The notes below the pieces were generated by a model. It saw only the letters and a program-made list of their open reading frames with translations. It was not told the origin of the DNA and searched no databases. Position numbers and translations under genes: made by a program. From contig JAGBSL010000025.1 of assembly GCA_017631875.1 (NCBI GenBank), forward strand, positions 16,022 through 80,021: DNA of 64,000 bases. The letters run 5' to 3'. Positions 41,976 to 50,770 of this stretch are shown piece after piece. Position 1 is the stretch's first letter. Each line of letters starts with the position of its first letter. This stretch comes from Bacteroidales bacterium. GTDB taxonomy: Bacteria > Bacteroidota > Bacteroidia > Bacteroidales > UBA932.

Positions 41976-43880
41976 ATGAGGACTTATTGTAAATCCGTTG
42001 AAGGTTCAAGTCATATAGATTCAGGACTGCCTTGTCAAGATTTTTCACTGTCAGAGAGTGATAGTTTAGGAACTATTGTGGCTATTTCTGATGGTCATGG
42101 AAGTGAAACCTATGTTCGTAGTCATATCGGATCAAGACTTGCCTGCGAGATCGCCGTACAAGAGACTAAACGTTTTGTTTCCGAGAATTATCAGGAACTG
42201 ATAGCAAAAGGTAAAAAGAGCATTACATATTCTCCTAATGACTCAGCTGAACAGGAAGCTCTGTTTGCCAATCTGTTCTCGTCAATCCATGATAAATGGT
42301 TCAGTGCGATAAAAGAAGATGCGCAGTCTAATCCGTTTAGTAGTGAAGAGCAGTTGAAATTAAAGAATGCTCCTATTAAACAGGCATATGGTTGTACCTT
42401 GATTGTCGCTATGAAAACAAAGGATTTTACTTTTGCTTATCATATAGGAGACGGAAGGTTGTTTGAGATATCTTATGATAATGTATGGCGTCAGTGTGTC
42501 CCATGGGATTCCGATTGTGAGGATAATATAACCACGTCATTATGCCAGCCAGATCCTGTAAGAAGATTCAGGTATTATCTTAATTCATCACCAGTTCAGC
42601 CATATATCATATTTATGTGTTCTGATGGAATTGAAGATTGTTATAGCGGCAGTCATGATGGCGATTTTGAATCTGAGAAGCTCAAGATAGATTATTCAGA
42701 AGTAATAAGATGCTACTTGCAGGATAATGATTTTGATTCAGATTGTCCAAAATTTTTAAGTGCCCAGAGTAAAGCTATATCTCATGATGATATGAGCATT
42801 GCTTTTATCATTGACGATGTGCTGAACCTTCAAGAAAAGTGGTTGAAATTGATAGCTTTGCGTCGAAAAATCTATAATCATTCTGCTGAGCAGGAGACTT
42901 TTGTACAGGGTATAAAAGAATATGATAAAAGAATAAAGCTTGTCAAGCAGTACGTTGATAACGATAGAGTCCGTGCAGAGTCACTCAAGTCATCTATTGA
43001 TAAATTGGAAAGGGAAGTAAAGTCTTGTCAAGAAAAGATTGAATTAGCCAAGTCGTCAGGCCGTTCTGGTGTAGAGTTCAAAGATAGGATTTCACAGTTC
43101 CAAAAAGAAATTGAAGCATATTGCACGGAATTTAAGGGCAATGGAAGTTCACCGTTCAAGAACAAATTAATCGACTATGTTCTTAAGGTGATGAATGAAA
43201 TACTTGAACATCTTGGTTCAGGAGTACGCTCTGTAAAGGAAAATTTAGAAAAACTAAATACGCAGTTAGGCGGTTTGCAGAGAGAATTGACTGAGAAAGA
43301 AGGTCAGTTGCAGAAAATTAATGATGACCTATTGAAGCAGTCTGAAAAACTATGTCTGTTAGAAAAGCAGAGGGATGAACAGGAACAATTGAAGAACAAG
43401 GCATTCTCAGAACATGAAAAGGAATTAGGCACCTGGAAGGCTACGTATAATCAACTGCGTGATGAAATATTTAAACAAATGCCTGTTCTTACTGAAGATC
43501 CTGCTGATGCTGCTACTGCTACAGTTATACCAGCTGAGGAACAGAAATCTGAATGGATTCCTACTTTAAATGTCTGTCGAAGAACATCGCAAGGCGAAGA
43601 TCAAGATATAACCATAGAGTTTTATGATAATAAATACACTTGCACATTTGACGGAAGTTCATCTTTTGAGATAACGGAGGATGAGTTCAATAAGTTACTT
43701 AAATTTATAAGAAAGGCTGACGACGTAACAGTTAATGATGAAGAGATGTTAGAATGCCTTATAATTATGAATGTAAATCCTGCTTCGGAGAACTCGACAA
43801 AATATATACCATTATCAACAAACGAGGCAAGCGATATATGGAACTGCTGTCTTAATCTTGTTATAAGACATCTAAAATGA
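41976..43880 (+). CDS. PP2C-like phosphatase with coiled coil and C-terminal domain (triad phosphatase)
   Basis: 634 residues from ATG 41976; the upstream ATGs at 41949/41952 lie inside a hairpin arm, so I prefer 41976, but cannot exclude them (643 residues). PP2C domain ~1-280: GLPCQDFSL, VAISDGHGSE, GCTLIVAM, YHIGDGRLF, MCSDGIEDCY, SHDDMSIAFI. Coiled coil ~285-510, then a ~110-residue C-terminal domain (EWIPTLNVCRRTSQGEDQDITIEFYDN). Large for a PP2C. It should reverse the action of the triad kinase. It overlaps the next gene by four bases (ATGA). Confidence 0.87.
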   Translation: MRTYCKSVEGSSHIDSGLPCQDFSLSESDSLGTIVAISDGHGSETYVRSHIGSRLACEIAVQETKRFVSENYQELIAKGKKSITYSPNDSAEQEALFANLFSSIHDKWFSAIKEDAQSNPFSSEEQLKLKNAPIKQAYGCTLIVAMKTKDFTFAYHIGDGRLFEISYDNVWRQCVPWDSDCEDNITTSLCQPDPVRRFRYYLNSSPVQPYIIFMCSDGIEDCYSGSHDGDFESEKLKIDYSEVIRCYLQDNDFDSDCPKFLSAQSKAISHDDMSIAFIIDDVLNLQEKWLKLIALRRKIYNHSAEQETFVQGIKEYDKRIKLVKQYVDNDRVRAESLKSSIDKLEREVKSCQEKIELAKSSGRSGVEFKDRISQFQKEIEAYCTEFKGNGSSPFKNKLIDYVLKVMNEILEHLGSGVRSVKENLEKLNTQLGGLQRELTEKEGQLQKINDDLLKQSEKLCLLEKQRDEQEQLKNKAFSEHEKELGTWKATYNQLRDEIFKQMPVLTEDPADAATATVIPAEEQKSEWIPTLNVCRRTSQGEDQDITIEFYDNKYTCTFDGSSSFEITEDEFNKLLKFIRKADDVTVNDEEMLECLIIMNVNPASENSTKYIPLSTNEASDIWNCCLNLVIRHLK

Positions 43881-44587
43881 TATTACAACAATCTTCAATT
43901 TTTACCGAAGTGATCAAATCAATATATAGGTTTGATCACTCGGTTTTATATAATCCATTGGTATTCAGGGGATTTTTGATGGATCTTTATTGTGGAGAAG
44001 GAACTGTTCTAGATGACTTTCTTCATATATTGTCACAGTTGCAGGATAAGTTAAAGGATCAGCTACTGACTAGAAATGATTTGCAAGGAATCACATTATC
44101 AGTAGAGAATGATTCGGAACGCTTGAGTGTACAACGGGAGTTATACACATTGATATATATCAATAAGGATTTAAGTAGTCTTGACAGTATAGAATCAAGG
44201 CTTCAACAAATATATAAGATTGTTCCAAAGAAGTCGCAAGCCAAGAAAGATAGTGCATTTGCATCGTCCATTCTTCTATTTGAAGCAGATGACACTTCCA
44301 TGAATTATGGAGAGTATATAAAACTCAAATGGAAATGTAATAATCCTTACAGTCTGATGCTCTCTAATGGTAAGCAAGACATGAATGTTACTATGGTGGA
44401 TTCAATCATAGTAAGTGCTTTGTTTGAAAGATATACTTTGACTTTATACAATAATAAAGGAGAGGTTTTGGATGAAAAATCAATAACTTTAAGGTATGAT
44501 GAATATGCCTATTGTATAAATTGTGGAACGAAGCGTGAGGATCATACCGATATATATTGCACATATTGTGGAGTAAAACTAAGATGA
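43877..44587 (+). CDS. Hypothetical protein with Ig-like region and C-terminal zinc ribbon
   Basis: 236 residues. A helical N-terminal half (~1-130), a beta-sandwich-like segment (~135-205; LFEADDTSMNYGEYIKLKWKC) like the Ig-like units of the protein at 46316, and a C-terminal zinc ribbon (YCINCGTKREDHTDIYCTYCG). No recognised family. The ATGA overlaps at both ends show tight translational coupling with the phosphatase and the transglutaminase. AT-rich like its neighbours. Confidence 0.65.
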   Translation: MILQQSSIFTEVIKSIYRFDHSVLYNPLVFRGFLMDLYCGEGTVLDDFLHILSQLQDKLKDQLLTRNDLQGITLSVENDSERLSVQRELYTLIYINKDLSSLDSIESRLQQIYKIVPKKSQAKKDSAFASSILLFEADDTSMNYGEYIKLKWKCNNPYSLMLSNGKQDMNVTMVDSIIVSALFERYTLTLYNNKGEVLDEKSITLRYDEYAYCINCGTKREDHTDIYCTYCGVKLR

Positions 44588-45480
44588 TTGATAGGAGCCA
44601 AAGGTTTAGATTATGGAGCAATCCATCAGGGAAGTATGATCTGGAAATAGAGAATGAAACTTTATTTGTAGATGTACCTTTACCATATAGATTTAAGTGG
44701 ATTCAGATACTTGATTCAAATCAAGAAGAGGTTAGCGGAAAAGTTTATATATCCAAACGTTGCAAACATAAACTCTCAATCCGTAAACCTGGTAAGTATT
44801 ACTTTTATCTTTATGGTAGCGATAATGGTTTTAATTTTGAAGCATATATTGGTGGAAAGCAGATTATACTAGAACTTGATAATGAGGGACATTGGTGGTT
44901 TCTATTACCGTTATATACATCTCGGAATATTGAGTTGATTAAGAACAATAAATTAGATTATGTGCTTTCTGAGACATTGCTATATAATCCTCGTACGGTC
45001 AAGAATAAAGCGATGAAGTTAACAGCGGGATGCAAGAATCTTCATGAAAAAGTACGGGTCATCCATGACTTTGTAGCCGGTAATCTATATTATGATTATG
45101 ACTCCTTGTCTTCAGGTAACACAAATAGAACAATAGAGCAAATAGTTCAAACTCAAAGATGTGTTTGCCAAGGGTATGCAGACTTGGCTTTGGTATTATT
45201 GCGATCGATAGGAATTCATGCAGAGAATTTGCTGTGTTATGTAGTTGATAATATCTATGAACATGGTTGGAGTAGTGTGATAAATAGAACATCGGAGTTG
45301 AATCACATAATAACCAGAGTAAAACTTGAGAACAGATGGCTATATATGGATGTAACTTGGGACTCGAGTAATAGGTATGAGAACGGAGAATATATCAAAG
45401 GAAAACCAGTATCACATAGGTATTTTGATGTAACACTCCCTTTTTTATCAGCTACGCATAGATTTTTTGAAAAGAAATAA
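44584..45480 (+). CDS. Transglutaminase-like (papain-fold) protein
   Basis: 298 residues; ATG 44584 overlaps the preceding stop (ATGA). The N-terminal half is a beta-rich domain, ~1-130. The transglutaminase core follows with the triad Cys in QRCVCQGYADLA, His in ELNHIITRV and Asp in LYMDVTWDSS. Prokaryotic members act as peptidases or crosslinkers. No signal peptide, so cytoplasmic. Substrate unknown; proteins of the same operon are candidates. Confidence 0.82.
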   Translation: MIDRSQRFRLWSNPSGKYDLEIENETLFVDVPLPYRFKWIQILDSNQEEVSGKVYISKRCKHKLSIRKPGKYYFYLYGSDNGFNFEAYIGGKQIILELDNEGHWWFLLPLYTSRNIELIKNNKLDYVLSETLLYNPRTVKNKAMKLTAGCKNLHEKVRVIHDFVAGNLYYDYDSLSSGNTNRTIEQIVQTQRCVCQGYADLALVLLRSIGIHAENLLCYVVDNIYEHGWSSVINRTSELNHIITRVKLENRWLYMDVTWDSSNRYENGEYIKGKPVSHRYFDVTLPFLSATHRFFEKK

Positions 45481-45491
45481 AGAGGGTATAT

Positions 45492-46190
45492 ATGTCAGTA
45501 AAAGAGTGTGAAAATTGTAAGGAGGAGAATCCGGTAGAGGCGAATTTTTGCAGGAAATGCGGGGTGGCCTTTGCAAAGAAAGATTCGTCTACGTTTACAT
45601 TAGACGTGTTCAAGGACATTTCTCTGGTTCCTGTATCTATTGCGGGAATGAGGTTTTTCAATAGGTTTTTTGTGTTCTGCTTTCTCTTTTTCTCTGCAAC
45701 CCTGCTTCTGATGTATATGGGTGTTGTCGGGGATGTGATTTATCTTATAGACGAATGGCTGTGGACGGAACTGTATGAGTTTGAGTCATATATTTTCATG
45801 GCAAATCTGATCATAGTGGGTTTGTTCTCAATATACATCTTCGTCCGAGGAATCAAGAAGTTGCGCTTTAAGTGTAATGCTCATTACGTCGAGGAGAAGA
45901 ATATAGCTGGTGAAATGGTGCGAATCGCGCATTACTCTCGTTTGGGTCTATTCGATAAGAAGAAAAAGAAAGTCCTCTTGCGCTCTGTTTACACCCGTAT
46001 TGATAAGTTTGACAACAATCACCTGATCATAAGTGTTGGTAAGTATAAAGGGTTATACAGTATTCCTTACAGAAGGATAATTATTCCGCCCTCATACGAT
46101 TCCATTACTAAGGGGCTAAAACCTGTAATATCCGCCGAGTGCGCCGGGGTGGTTACGCATTATGATATAAAGGGTAATATGTTGAGGTAA
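45492..46190 (+). CDS. Zinc-ribbon membrane protein
   Basis: 232 residues. The N-terminal zinc ribbon (CENCKEENPVEANFCRKCG) is of the type shared with the proteins at 46316, 49422 and 53515. Two membrane segments follow (~57-85, FFVFCFLFFSATLLLMYMGVV; ~100-120). The C-terminal domain (~125-232) has a WG-repeat-like beta pattern (YSIPYRRIIIPPSYDSI). Function unknown. Confidence 0.7.
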   Translation: MSVKECENCKEENPVEANFCRKCGVAFAKKDSSTFTLDVFKDISLVPVSIAGMRFFNRFFVFCFLFFSATLLLMYMGVVGDVIYLIDEWLWTELYEFESYIFMANLIIVGLFSIYIFVRGIKKLRFKCNAHYVEEKNIAGEMVRIAHYSRLGLFDKKKKKVLLRSVYTRIDKFDNNHLIISVGKYKGLYSIPYRRIIIPPSYDSITKGLKPVISAECAGVVTHYDIKGNMLR

Positions 46191-46205
46191 GATCCCGTTA
46201 ATTTT

Positions 46206-46307
46206 ATGAAGAGACTATTTGGTAAACCCGAAGGGGAGGACTCATCGGGAACGGTGAAATCTGTTGCAAATTCTCACTATTACTCCTTTTCATTAACAAA
46301 TAACTAA
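46206..46307 (+). CDS. Possible small protein (33 residues)
   Basis: ATG 46206 opens a 33-codon frame (MKRLFGKPEGEDSSG...) filling the 125-base gap between two zinc-ribbon genes. No recognisable motif. It could be a real small gene or the remnant of a larger one; the evidence is position and an intact frame only. Confidence 0.3.
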   Translation: MKRLFGKPEGEDSSGTVKSVANSHYYSFSLTNN

Positions 46308-46315
46308 TTGGCATT

Positions 46316-47353
46316 ATGAGTGAAATGAAGAAATGCCCCAAATGTAATGCCGATAATCCGAAGGTGGCGAACTACTGCCGTAAATGTCGGTATGCATTCC
46401 CAGAAGCAACAAAAGAGGGGCTATCAATAAAGCCTGAGATTAAGTCCTTCCGGATTAAAGAGCAACAGTATGTTGTCGGAAGCAGAATTCATGTTGAATG
46501 GGAGGCGGATAACTACACAAAAGTAGAGTTAGCCGGAGAAGATGTTACTCTGTATAACGATTTAGAGCTGGTTCTTGAGAAGGCGATCGAGTTACAACTG
46601 GTTGCTTCAAATGACTATGACCAAACAAAACAATCAATCAAAGTAGTACCATACTCATCACCGGTTATTCGTCATTTCTCATCATCCCACTTAAATGTCA
46701 AGGAAGGTAAAACATCAAGGCTATCCTGGAGCGTCGATAATGCCAAGACAATCATATTGAGGTCCCCTACGGAAGAAGTGGATGTGACATTAATGTCAGA
46801 GCTGGAAGTAAGTCCAATAGTTGATACTACCTATACGCTTATAGCATACGCAATTGATGAGAGTGTGTCTGTCTGGGAGGAGGTCTCTTTAAGGGTTTTA
46901 CAAGATGTTATCATCCATGATTTCTTATCAGATATTCCTCACACATTGGAATCTCAGCCAGTGGAGTTAAAGTGGAATATTGAAAATGCTGATAAGATCA
47001 TGTTATATCCTAATGACCTTGATGTTACTCAGCAAAACTCCATTAAGGTATTTCCAAACAGGGCAGTGACATATCGTATTGTAGCAAGTAATGCAATATC
47101 TATAAAGGAGCAGATGATCAGCGTTGGCGTTCGTCCGCTACCACGACTTGATGTCAAGGTGTCTGATAGTCTGCTGAGGTTGCAAATACCAAATTTCGAG
47201 ATCGATCTGGCCCCTCTGACGACTTCTATAAAGGAGACCGACTTAGATCGGTGGATGCTTTCACCAATGGGACAAGGGGTTACAAAAACAATATGGGAGA
47301 AAGGTCTCTTTAAAAGACTGAAGAAGATTCTGCCCAAAAGAATAAAACTATAA
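46316..47353 (+). CDS. Zinc ribbon plus tandem Ig-like domains
   Basis: 345 residues. N-terminal zinc ribbon CPKCNADNPKVANYCRKCRYAF, then three Ig-like repeats of ~85 residues recognisable by SRIHVEWEADNY/KTSRLSWSVDNA/QPVELKWNIENA, each followed by a strand pair ending in YRIVA- or YTLIA-type segments. The C-terminal ~60 residues are basic. No signal peptide, so the Ig-like repeats seem cytoplasmic, as in some phage-defence scaffolds. Its stop overlaps the next start by one base (TAATG). Confidence 0.72.
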   Translation: MSEMKKCPKCNADNPKVANYCRKCRYAFPEATKEGLSIKPEIKSFRIKEQQYVVGSRIHVEWEADNYTKVELAGEDVTLYNDLELVLEKAIELQLVASNDYDQTKQSIKVVPYSSPVIRHFSSSHLNVKEGKTSRLSWSVDNAKTIILRSPTEEVDVTLMSELEVSPIVDTTYTLIAYAIDESVSVWEEVSLRVLQDVIIHDFLSDIPHTLESQPVELKWNIENADKIMLYPNDLDVTQQNSIKVFPNRAVTYRIVASNAISIKEQMISVGVRPLPRLDVKVSDSLLRLQIPNFEIDLAPLTTSIKETDLDRWMLSPMGQGVTKTIWEKGLFKRLKKILPKRIKL

Positions 47354-47859
47354 TGGCCACATTAGACGGGTATATGACAAGTGAATATCGGACATTGTTG
47401 CGTAATGCGGCAATCGTATTGTCCATCGTGATGCTTGCCGTAATAGGCGCAGATGTTGTTTTGGCAGTTGTGGCACCTAACTGGCCTATACGGTTGATTT
47501 CACTTGCCGGGAGTCTGGTCAGTATAGGATCAGGTTTCTTGCTATATACTTCCATCAGACATTTTATCGACTATCGAGACCCAATAGTGATACTAAGGTG
47601 GGTCAGCTCATTTATATGTCTGTTGATTGGTTTGTTGCCTATCATGCTGTTTGTTTATCTAAACTTGGATTGGCGGATATTGGCGACCTACGGCAGAATG
47701 GCGATTGATGTTTATCTATCATTTGATAATTTTGTGCTTCCATTTGCACTTATGCTTTTGGTCAGTATGATATATTGGACAATGACAGTACAATTATATA
47801 GGAAAAGTTATATTACCTACTTATGTATAAATAAAAAAGAAGATATATATGGGAAGTAG
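47353..47859 (+). CDS. Four-helix membrane protein, unknown
   Basis: 168 residues with about four hydrophobic segments (~18-42, 47-66, 82-103, 125-148). No known motif. The tight overlaps with the Ig-like gene before and DUF4407 gene after suggest a membrane complex. Confidence 0.7.
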   Translation: MATLDGYMTSEYRTLLRNAAIVLSIVMLAVIGADVVLAVVAPNWPIRLISLAGSLVSIGSGFLLYTSIRHFIDYRDPIVILRWVSSFICLLIGLLPIMLFVYLNLDWRILATYGRMAIDVYLSFDNFVLPFALMLLVSMIYWTMTVQLYRKSYITYLCINKKEDIYGK

Positions 47860-49294
47860 ATTTCAAAGATTTCTGTGGGGTGTTGCTGGTGCCGAATTGG
47901 ATATTTTAGAGAAATGTAGAACCGATCATAAAAGGTTCGCAGCTATTGGTGCAACTATTCTGATGACGACGTTTATCGCTTTTTGTGCCGGAACATCAGC
48001 TGCTTGGTATTTTACTCAGAGTGGCGATGAGACATCAGGTAGTTTGGGCTGGGCAATGGTATTCGGTCTGATTTGGGCATTGTTGATTTTCTGTATCGAC
48101 CGAAGTCTTGTAATAACACTCAAGAAAGACCCCTCTGCAAAGAGACAGAAGTTTTGGATTCCTCTGCTTTCTCGTTCAGCATTGGCTTGCATAATAGCAT
48201 TCATGGTATCGATCCCCTTGGAGTTGGTTGTTTTTGAGGATTTTATTGCTGAGCAGAAATTCTTTTTTGATGAGAGTTCTGCAAAGGATTTATCAGAAAG
48301 TACCCGTGCACATCGAGAAGAAGAGATTTTGAGTGGTGAAATAGATCTGTCTACCTCAACAATGAGTAGGCTTGATAGCCTTAATACAGGGTTGAGAGGT
48401 AATGTCAGTCGGTTGAATGCCCAGATTCAAGCAGAACGCAACAAACTTAATAAGCCAACATCTGGTGCATATATAACAGCACAGCGCCAATATAATAATT
48501 ACAATAGTCAGATAACCACGGCTCAAAGAAATCTGACAAATGCAACGACTGCTATAGACTCTGCAAGATATACGAGTGAGATTTCTCGTCTCAAAGACCA
48601 GAGACGCCCTTATTGGCAAACAATGGATCGCGAGAAAAAAGCATGGAATGAGAAGGTCAATCAGAAGATTAAAGAGCTTGAAGGCGAACGCTCTATTGCC
48701 GAAGGACAGATTACGCAAAATGCTTCTGATTATGCACGAGAAGCAGACAGGTTAGCTCGTAATAGAGATACTCGTGATTCGTTAGCGACAGAGCGCGACA
48801 AGATTGTTCAGGATTTTAGAGAAACATCAAATAAGGGTAATCATTTTATACAGAATTATCGCATTCTCGAGTATGCTGTTTGGCAAAGAGATGCCAATGG
48901 AAAACTTCCAACTGAACTGTTCTTCTTGTGGATGATTCGTGTGTTGTTCTTTATTATTGAGATACTTCCAACTGTGGTAAAGATTGTTACTCCCGTTGGC
49001 TCATACGATAGAATGGTTCAGGCGGAAGAGAAACAGGTGTTGGTGTATCTTGAATCGGATGAATATATAGAACGTATACGCAACATGCACGACATTGAGT
49101 TGAGATCTCGAGAAGAGCAACTTCAAAAACAGCATCAGATAGAGCTTGAACTAAAGAGTAGTATTCTGGAAAAAGTCAAGAATGCTCAGATTGAAGTTGC
49201 GGATGCAACCATTGCTAAATGGAAGGAGAATGAAATGTCAAAGATTGCTCCTAAGCCAGAAGAGCCGGAAAGTGAAGATAAAAATATCAGTTAA
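47849..49294 (+). CDS. DUF4407 membrane protein with long coiled coil
   Basis: 481 residues. The start RFLWGVAGAELDILEKCRTDHKRFAAIGATIL is characteristic of DUF4407. Three N-terminal membrane helices (~28-52, 68-88, 108-128), a large coiled coil (~145-340), a further membrane helix (~362-385; LFFLWMIRVLFFIIEILPTVVKI), then a cytoplasmic helical tail. Bacteroidetes members are common, often near conflict or signalling genes; function unknown. Confidence 0.85.
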   Translation: MGSRFQRFLWGVAGAELDILEKCRTDHKRFAAIGATILMTTFIAFCAGTSAAWYFTQSGDETSGSLGWAMVFGLIWALLIFCIDRSLVITLKKDPSAKRQKFWIPLLSRSALACIIAFMVSIPLELVVFEDFIAEQKFFFDESSAKDLSESTRAHREEEILSGEIDLSTSTMSRLDSLNTGLRGNVSRLNAQIQAERNKLNKPTSGAYITAQRQYNNYNSQITTAQRNLTNATTAIDSARYTSEISRLKDQRRPYWQTMDREKKAWNEKVNQKIKELEGERSIAEGQITQNASDYAREADRLARNRDTRDSLATERDKIVQDFRETSNKGNHFIQNYRILEYAVWQRDANGKLPTELFFLWMIRVLFFIIEILPTVVKIVTPVGSYDRMVQAEEKQVLVYLESDEYIERIRNMHDIELRSREEQLQKQHQIELELKSSILEKVKNAQIEVADATIAKWKENEMSKIAPKPEEPESEDKNIS

Positions 49295-49324
49295 AATACT
49301 TAACGAGAATTATGGTTATTTTCG

Positions 49325-49332
49325 TAAATTTG
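49325..49332 (+). promoter_or_regulatory. Promoter -7 element (TAAATTTG)
   Basis: TAAATTTG in the 127-base gap after DUF4407, about 90 bases before ATG 49422. No clear -33 box. It may start a new transcription unit for the second half of island B. Confidence 0.45.
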
Positions 49333-49421
49333 TACGACCAGAATATATATATTGGGGCTGATGTGTGGAATCTATATGGCAACGCAGAGCGGTAGGGATT
49401 ATAGTAATTGGTATTTTTAAA

Positions 49422-50015
49422 ATGAGCGGAAGTCAAACAAAGGTCTGTCCGAATTGCGGGACGCAGAATCCGGAAGAAGCAAATTTTTGCAGGAAATGTC
49501 GCTACGATTTTAGAACTGCTGCTGGCGGTAATGGTGATCCGGTGCCGGTGGCATCTTCTGCTTCTGTGTCGGGTGGGCCAACCACGATTTCGACACCTTC
49601 TGGTGCAACCACCAAAAGCAAGGAACTATGGATTGCGCTATGCGTACTCGTATTGCTGATACTTTCTGTGCCGATATATATCTGGATACAGAAGGTGCCA
49701 TCTGAAAAAGAAGTGATAGACAACGTAGTCGAGAATTATCAGCCGGAATCATATTCTGGTGTGTACTCTATGAAAATGATATCAGGAGAGAATACGTCTG
49801 TGTATGTTGTTGTCGTTGAGTCATTTGCTGTAGACAGGTATAGGATGGAGGTGGTTACGGAATATGGAAAGGAGATTTATACGTTTACAGTAATGGAAGA
49901 TGGAAGCGTCGTGTCTCCCGAATTAGGCAAGGCGAAGGTCGAATATAAGAGGAGTATTGATAAACTGAGTTTGGAATTTACAGGAGTTAATTTAAGATGC
50001 GTATTGACAAAATAA
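49422..50015 (+). CDS. Zinc-ribbon single-pass membrane protein
   Basis: 197 residues from ATG 49422, since the earlier in-frame start precedes no conserved sequence. N-terminal zinc ribbon CPNCGTQNPEEANFCRKCRYDF, a Ser/Thr/Gly-rich linker (~30-68; a possible phosphorylation region), one membrane helix (~70-92), and a ~100-residue beta-rich domain outside. Like the other zinc-ribbon proteins of the island it could dock to a shared partner inside the cell. It overlaps the next gene by 19 bases. Confidence 0.72.
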   Translation: MSGSQTKVCPNCGTQNPEEANFCRKCRYDFRTAAGGNGDPVPVASSASVSGGPTTISTPSGATTKSKELWIALCVLVLLILSVPIYIWIQKVPSEKEVIDNVVENYQPESYSGVYSMKMISGENTSVYVVVVESFAVDRYRMEVVTEYGKEIYTFTVMEDGSVVSPELGKAKVEYKRSIDKLSLEFTGVNLRCVLTK

Positions 50016-50761
50016 TAAATGTACTGGCCATCTCTTTTATAATAACATGCTGCGCAGAACCGGAAAACACCGTGTCAAGGGAGGAATATGATGACGTGGT
50101 GGAAGAGTACAATGAACTGAAGGAATCGATGCAGTTGACTCAGCAGGCGTATGTGCGTCAGGCAGAGCAGATCGACAGCATACTTGTGTCGATCAGTAGC
50201 GTGTCGGGTAAGACCAATTCATTGAGAAGCGATGTCGAGCATGGGGCTTACCGCATGACTCAGGTTCAGCAGATAGAAAACAATCTGGTGGCTATCAAGG
50301 CAAAGCTTGATGCTTTGGAAAGACAGGTCAAGGACAACGCAGAATTCAGGAAGGTTGTTGCTGACCTGAAAAATATCGTTGTTGAGAAAGAGAAGGAGAT
50401 TGCGACCTTGAAGAAGCAGATTGCAGCCAAAGACAAGAAGATAAAGGAGCAGGGAGAAGTCATCCAGGAGCAGTCTTCTAAAATTGAGACTCAGATGAAC
50501 ACGATCATGAAGCAGAATCTGCGTCTTGAAAATGAGATCAAGAAACAGGCTCAGATGCTGTACGAGGCGGGACTTGCCTTTGAGTCTCTTGGAGATGACT
50601 CCCCTGAAATAAAGAGAAAAAAAGATAAAGCCAAAGTAGAGAATCTTACCAAGCAGATGTACCAGAATGCATTGGAATACTATCAGCAGGCGTTTGATTC
50701 CGGTTATTCTGCCGCAGAGGAGAGGATTTTGGCTGTGAAGAGAAAAATGACCTACTTATAA
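49997..50761 (+). CDS. Coiled-coil lipoprotein
   Basis: 254 residues. A lipoprotein-like N-terminus (INVLAISFIITCCAEP) with Cys ~18-19, then nearly continuous coiled coil (~25-195) and a short helical repeat-like C-terminus (NALEYYQQAFDSGYSAAEERI, Sel1/TPR-like). Probably periplasmic and anchored. It may bridge inner-membrane proteins of the operon to the envelope. Confidence 0.75.
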   Translation: MRIDKIINVLAISFIITCCAEPENTVSREEYDDVVEEYNELKESMQLTQQAYVRQAEQIDSILVSISSVSGKTNSLRSDVEHGAYRMTQVQQIENNLVAIKAKLDALERQVKDNAEFRKVVADLKNIVVEKEKEIATLKKQIAAKDKKIKEQGEVIQEQSSKIETQMNTIMKQNLRLENEIKKQAQMLYEAGLAFESLGDDSPEIKRKKDKAKVENLTKQMYQNALEYYQQAFDSGYSAAEERILAVKRKMTYL

Positions 50762-50770
50762 ATTAGCCAT

